From Pseudomonas nabeulensis (GTDB taxonomy: Bacteria > Pseudomonadota > Gammaproteobacteria > Pseudomonadales > Pseudomonadaceae), in NCBI RefSeq assembly GCF_004682045.1, contig NZ_QUZT01000002.1:124001-188000 (forward strand): DNA of 64,000 nucleotides, written 5' to 3'. This document shows, piece by piece, positions 59,829 through 64,000 of this stretch. The notes beneath the pieces are model-generated. The model was given only the letters and a program-made list of their open reading frames with translations. It did not search any database and was not told the origin of the DNA. Made by a program: the position numbers and the translations under genes. The stretch's first letter is position 1. Every line of letters starts with the position of its first letter.

Positions 59829-62800
59829 GGGACTTGCTCCAGTAGGCGATGCTGTCCAGCAGCACCGACTCTTGGTAAGGCTTGCCGAGGTAGTCATTCA
59901 CCCCAATGGCCATGGCGCGGTCGCGGTGTTTCTGGCCGGTGCGGGAGGTGATCATGATGATCGGCAGGCGCATCAGGCGCGGGTCGTTGCGCACTTGGGT
60001 GGCGACTTCGAAGCCGTCCATGCGCGGCATTTCGATGTCCAGCAGCATCAGGTCCGGGGTGTGTTCTTCGAGCACGGCGAGGGCGTCGATGCCGTCTTTG
60101 GCGGTGAGGACGTTCATGCCGTTGCGTTCCAGCAGGCGACTGGTGACTTTGCGCACGGTCACCGAGTCGTCCACCACCAGCACCAGCAGCGGGCGTTTTT
60201 TCAGCGGGTCGTTGAGGATCAGCGGCGCCTCCACTGCCTGGGCCTGCACCGCCGGTTGCCGTGCGCGGATGTGCGCCAGCAGGTCAATAATCAGCACGAC
60301 GCGGCCATCCCCAAGGATCGTCGCGCCGGAAACCCCTTGCACCCCGGCAAATTGCGGCCCCAGCCCCTTGACCACGATTTCCCGCGTGCCGGCCATGGCA
60401 TCCACATGCACCGCGACGCGGCGTTCGTTGTAGTGCACCAGCAGCACCGGCACCGGCTGGTACTGGCCCAGCAGTTTCGGGCGATTGACGGTGTGCAGCA
60501 GGTCGCCGAGGTAGAACAGCTCATAGCGCTGGCCGGCGTATTCATAGTGCGGCGGGTCTTGCTGGTAATGCCCGGCCAGCTCATGGGGCAACACCCGCAC
60601 CAAGCCTTCGATGGTATTGAGCGGGATCGCGTATTGGTCGTCGGCGCACTGCACCATCAACGCACGGTTGACCGACACGGTGAACGGCAGCCGAATGCGA
60701 AAGTGCACCCCCACACCCGGTGTCGACTCAATGAACATCGTGCCGCCCAGCTGGCGTACCTCTTCGTGCACCACGTCCATGCCCACGCCACGCCCGGAAA
60801 TCTGGGTGATTTTTTCAGCCGTGGAGAAGCCCGGTTGCAGGATGAACTGCAACACATCGCGGTCACTGATCTCTTGGTCAGGGTCGAGCAACCCGCGCTT
60901 GATCGCCTTGCGCCGCACGGCTTCGAGCGGCACACCGGCGCCATCGTCGCGCATATCGAAGACGATATCGCCGCCTTCGTGGGTCAAGTCCAGGGTGATG
61001 CGCCCCGTCGCCGGCTTGCCCGCCTGCAACCGTGCCTCGCGGGGCTCCAGGCCGTGGTCGACGGCGTTGCGCAGCATGTGTTCCAGCGGCGCCACCATGC
61101 GCTCCAGCACGTTGCGGTCCATCTCACCCTCGGCATTGCCGACGATGAATTCCACGTCCTTGCCCAGCTCTTCTGCCACCTGGCGCACGATGCGCTTGAG
61201 GCGCGGCAACATGCGTTCGAACGGCACCATGCGCGTGCGCATCAAGCCTTCCTGCAACTCGGTGTTGATGCGTGCCTGTTGCTGCAACAGGTCGTGGGCG
61301 TCCTGGTTGCGACTGTCGAGGGTGTCCTTGAGGTCGAGCAAGTCCGACACGGATTCAGACAGGGCACGGGACAACTGCTGCAACTGGGAATGGCGGTCCA
61401 TTTCCAGCGGGTCGAATTCTTCATAGCCCAGGCGCTCGGCCTCGGCTTGCTGGCGGCTGAGGATGCGGCCCTGGGTTTCGGCATCGAGGCGGCGCAGTTG
61501 GTCGCGCATGCGCTCGATAGTGGTTTCCACCTCGGTCAGCGCAATGCGGGCGTCGTTGACTTGCTGTTCGATGCGGCCACGGAAGATCGAAGTTTCGCCG
61601 GCCAGGTTGACCAGGTCATCCAGCAGCTCGGCGGAGATTTTCACCATATCGGCCGCCGGGTCGACTGCCGCTTCGGCCTTGCCCGCTGGCAACGCGACCG
61701 GCACTACCGGTTCGTCGCTGGGGTGCACCAGGCTTTGGATACGCGCAATCAGCTTGTCCACCGAGCCCACCGGCAAACCATCCGCCACCGCGTCGATCAT
61801 CTGCGCCAAACGGTCGTGACAGCCTTGCAGCAACGCGAACAGCTCCGCCGTTGGCGCCAGCAAACCCGCCGACAAGCCTTCGTAGAGAAACTCCAGCTCA
61901 TGGGCCAAGTCGCCTATCGGCCCGATCTCGACCATGCGCGCACCGCCCTTGAGGGTGTGCAGGTCGCGCAGCAGGGTTTCGACTTCCTGGCGGTTGCCGG
62001 GCTCGGCTTGCCAGCGCGACAGGGCAGCACTGGAGCTGTCGAGGATATCGGCGGCTTCTTCTAGGAAAATATCGAGCAGCTCAGGGTCGGCAGTTGCTGT
62101 TGCCGGCGCCGCAGTGGCAACCGCTGGTGCATTGCCCTGGCGGATCGCGCGTACCTTGGCCACCAGTTCGGCGCTGTCGCTCAAGGGCTGTTGGTCTTGC
62201 AGCTCATCGAGTTGCAAGGCCAGCCGCTCGTGGCTGGCCATCAGCACTTGGGACAACTCGGTGGAGTAGCTGTAGCGACGGTCCACCAAGCCTTCGTAAA
62301 GGCATTCCAGCTCATAGGCCAGGTCGCCCACCGGCTCGATGCCAGCCATGCGCGCGCCGCCCTTGAGGGTGTGCAGATCGCGCTGCAACGACGACAACGG
62401 CGCCGTGTTATCGGGCTCCAGCAACCAGCGCTTGAGGGACTGCCCGGCGCTGTCGAGGATGTCCACGGCTTCTTCAAGGAAGATCTCGACGATTTCATCG
62501 TCAATTGCCGTTTCATGCCCCAACTGCCGGGTGGCAGCGCCCAGCTCGGCAATGCTCTGGGCGTGGCTGCCGTCGCTTTTGATCAGCCCGGTGGCGGACG
62601 GGTCGAGGGCTTCGTCCAACAGCTCGCGCAGGGCTTCGACCCGCACCGGCGCCGGGCTGATTTCCTGGCCCGCGGCCAGTTGGTCGAGCATGCTGATCAG
62701 CGCTTCATGGGCGTGTTCGGCCTCATGGAAAAACCGCTCGCTCACCGCCAGGCTGCTTTCTTCCACCGCGCCGTAAAGGTCGAGCAGGGCCTCGCACAGT

Positions 62801-64000
62801 TCGTCGATGGCATGCAGGTCGGCGTCGTGCGCGCCCTCCCCCAGCGTGGTCAGTTCGTCCAGCAGCGCGGTGAGTTCCTGGCGCTCGCCGGGGTGCTGTT
62901 GCCAGCGGCGCAGCAGGTTTTCGGCGTCGAGCAGGATGTCCATGCCCTGGGCGAGGAAGTTGGCGATCAGTTGCGGGTCGCGCTTGATGCGCAGGCCGGT
63001 ATTCGGTGCGTCCAACAGCGCTGCCAACTGCTGATCGAGCAAGCGTTGAGTGCGCAGGATCAACTCCGGCGCGCCTTTGATCGGCGCCACAGGGTCACTG
63101 TCCAGGTCACGCAGCCCGCGCTGGAACAGCGCTTCTGCCTCCAGCAGCAATTCCACTTCGTCCAGGTCCAACGGCAGGCGATGGGCCTTGTACTCGCGGG
63201 TCAGGTGGTCCAGCGGGCGCGTGAGTTCGGCAATCGGCAACACGCCAGCCATATAGGCGCTGCCCTTGAGGGTGTGCAGGGCGCGTTGCAGTTCATCACT
63301 GACTTGCAGCGGCACATGTTCGGCGGCCTGTTGCAGGAAATGGTTGATGCTGTCGAGATGGCTCTGGGCTTCGTTGCGGAAGATCTCCAGCAGCATCGGA
63401 TCATGGGGTTCGGCAACCGGTAGGGCCACGCCGTCCGTCACGAGCGCGGCCTGGCGCCACGGTTTCTCGGCGGGAAGATAACCCAGCGCGGACAGGCCTT
63501 GGGTGGCCCGTTCCAAGACCCGCTCGCCGCCGGCATCGGGGTCTTGCAGCAGACGCTCCAGGTAGTATTCCAGGCTGCTGATCACATCGGCGAAATGACT
63601 CAAGTGCACCTCGGACGGCGCCCCTTCGCTGCCCATCAGCTGTTCATCGACGTAATCGGTGCAACCACGCATCAGGCTGGCGGCTTTCGGCAGCGGAATC
63701 ATCGCCAGCGCACCGCGCACCTGGCTGAGCAATTCGGGCAACGACTCCAGGCGCAGGCTGTCCCAACCGGCCTCAACGCAGTCGATCACCAGTTCTTTGG
63801 CCTGCTTCAAACACTGGACGGATTCGCGGATGACCAACTGGTGGATCTGGGTCAGATCCGTGGTGGGCAAGCGGCTGTCTTCGCGGCTTTCCGGCTCGAC
63901 GGTGCCGACCATCCCCGCCAGCGTGGCTTCGACGTAGAGCAAGGCGCCCGCGACGTCCATCAACACCGCGTCGCTGGGTTCGCGTTGGCCCTGGGCCAGG
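59821..64000 (-). CDS. chpA: Hybrid chemotaxis kinase ChpA (N-terminal part beyond the window)
   Basis: At least 1,392 residues are visible and the frame stays open to the window edge. Hpt domains with LHTLKGSAYMAG and LHTLKGGARM phosphoacceptor motifs (His-X-X-Lys-Gly) are repeated at least three times. A dimerisation helix, a CheA-type ATPase (HMLRNAVDHGLEPREAR N-box, MRDDGAGV, SGRGVGMDVV), a CheW domain and a C-terminal receiver (Asp in LLDIEMPRMDG) follow. ChpA is the kinase for type IV pilus chemosensing and cAMP control in P. aeruginosa (~2,470 aa). The coordinates cover only the 3' portion. Confidence 0.93.
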   Translation of the reverse strand, partial: LAQGQREPSDAVLMDVAGALLYVEATLAGMVGTVEPESREDSRLPTTDLTQIHQLVIRESVQCLKQAKELVIDCVEAGWDSLRLESLPELLSQVRGALAMIPLPKAASLMRGCTDYVDEQLMGSEGAPSEVHLSHFADVISSLEYYLERLLQDPDAGGERVLERATQGLSALGYLPAEKPWRQAALVTDGVALPVAEPHDPMLLEIFRNEAQSHLDSINHFLQQAAEHVPLQVSDELQRALHTLKGSAYMAGVLPIAELTRPLDHLTREYKAHRLPLDLDEVELLLEAEALFQRGLRDLDSDPVAPIKGAPELILRTQRLLDQQLAALLDAPNTGLRIKRDPQLIANFLAQGMDILLDAENLLRRWQQHPGERQELTALLDELTTLGEGAHDADLHAIDELCEALLDLYGAVEESSLAVSERFFHEAEHAHEALISMLDQLAAGQEISPAPVRVEALRELLDEALDPSATGLIKSDGSHAQSIAELGAATRQLGHETAIDDEIVEIFLEEAVDILDSAGQSLKRWLLEPDNTAPLSSLQRDLHTLKGGARMAGIEPVGDLAYELECLYEGLVDRRYSYSTELSQVLMASHERLALQLDELQDQQPLSDSAELVAKVRAIRQGNAPAVATAAPATATADPELLDIFLEEAADILDSSSAALSRWQAEPGNRQEVETLLRDLHTLKGGARMVEIGPIGDLAHELEFLYEGLSAGLLAPTAELFALLQGCHDRLAQMIDAVADGLPVGSVDKLIARIQSLVHPSDEPVVPVALPAGKAEAAVDPAADMVKISAELLDDLVNLAGETSIFRGRIEQQVNDARIALTEVETTIERMRDQLRRLDAETQGRILSRQQAEAERLGYEEFDPLEMDRHSQLQQLSRALSESVSDLLDLKDTLDSRNQDAHDLLQQQARINTELQEGLMRTRMVPFERMLPRLKRIVRQVAEELGKDVEFIVGNAEGEMDRNVLERMVAPLEHMLRNAVDHGLEPREARLQAGKPATGRITLDLTHEGGDIVFDMRDDGAGVPLEAVRRKAIKRGLLDPDQEISDRDVLQFILQPGFSTAEKITQISGRGVGMDVVHEEVRQLGGTMFIESTPGVGVHFRIRLPFTVSVNRALMVQCADDQYAIPLNTIEGLVRVLPHELAGHYQQDPPHYEYAGQRYELFYLGDLLHTVNRPKLLGQYQPVPVLLVHYNERRVAVHVDAMAGTREIVVKGLGPQFAGVQGVSGATILGDGRVVLIIDLLAHIRARQPAVQAQAVEAPLILNDPLKKRPLLVLVVDDSVTVRKVTSRLLERNGMNVLTAKDGIDALAVLEEHTPDLMLLDIEMPRMDGFEVATQVRNDPRLMRLPIIMITSRTGQKHRDRAMAIGVNDYLGKPYQESVLLDSIAYWSKSHA

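Noticed and set aside
59548..62064. 838-codon open frame on the plus strand opposite chpA
   Set aside because: It is a shadow of the GC-rich chpA codons: the protein is rich in His, Gln and Val runs with no domain, while the minus strand encodes a complete CheA-type kinase.

Overview
The window looks like a core-chromosome segment of a fluorescent Pseudomonas (P. fluorescens group). The evidence is high GC, Pseudomonas-type gene neighbourhoods (tkt-epd-pgk-fba; ahcY-metF-rhlE-bioA-rsmE; chpA/chpC; a full mdc malonate cluster), and at least 15 copies of the REP/REPIN palindrome (core GTGGGAGGGGGCTTGCCCCC) scattered between genes. No rRNA, tRNA, CRISPR array, transposase or prophage was seen. 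Both ends cut genes: a TldD/PmbA-type 3' end on the left and the 5' part of chpA on the right.

Layout. 1-10.6 kb: tldD/pmbA end, an RhlA-like acyltransferase followed by a DHA2-type MFS exporter, dbpA, a YhiN-type flavoprotein, yccS, a solute-binding protein plus GNAT pair enclosed by a perfect 72-bp inverted repeat, then a small HTH protein and a YgjP-type metalloprotease. 10.7-15.4 kb: a REC-PAS-GGDEF-EAL protein whose EAL half lacks one metal-ligand position, a leaderless PL7 alginate lyase, and a hipBA toxin-antitoxin pair between two identical terminators. 15.5-24.3 kb: central carbon genes (fba, pgk, epd, tkt) with two small lipoproteins, then an ArsR-methyltransferase fusion regulator and metK. 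24.5-28.8 kb: ligB flanked by two small exported CX36C proteins, a c'-type cytochrome and mltA. 29-33.7 kb: MAPEG protein, Na+/H+ antiporter, FNT transporter and an ExoU-like patatin phospholipase. 33.7-37 kb: thioesterase, ahcY behind an SAH riboswitch, and metF. 37-44 kb: solute-binding protein, an RhlE2-type helicase, yceI/cytochrome b561, bioA and rsmE. 43.8-47.4 kb: a D-amino-acid module (binding protein, RidA, D-amino-acid dehydrogenase, divergent LysR). 47.5-49.4 kb: hemolysin-III protein and a split chromate transporter. 49.4-57.6 kb: the complete malonate decarboxylase cluster mdcABCDEGHLM with mdcR. 57.7-64 kb: unknown membrane protein, DUF6124-like protein, chpC and chpA.

How the genes connect. 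metK, the ArsR-methyltransferase fusion, ahcY with its riboswitch, and metF form the activated methyl cycle and show two separate SAM/SAH-sensing control layers. The mdc genes are tightly coupled by stop/start overlaps and make, load, prime and run the malonyl-S-ACP decarboxylase, with MdcL/M importing malonate. The most unexpected items are the orphan ExoU-type effector gene, the hipBA island with its HipB-like operator and flanking terminator repeats, the 72-bp inverted repeat around two genes, and a REP variant carrying an 18-nt insert. All calls were made by reading the sequence and from remembered family features; no database search was run.
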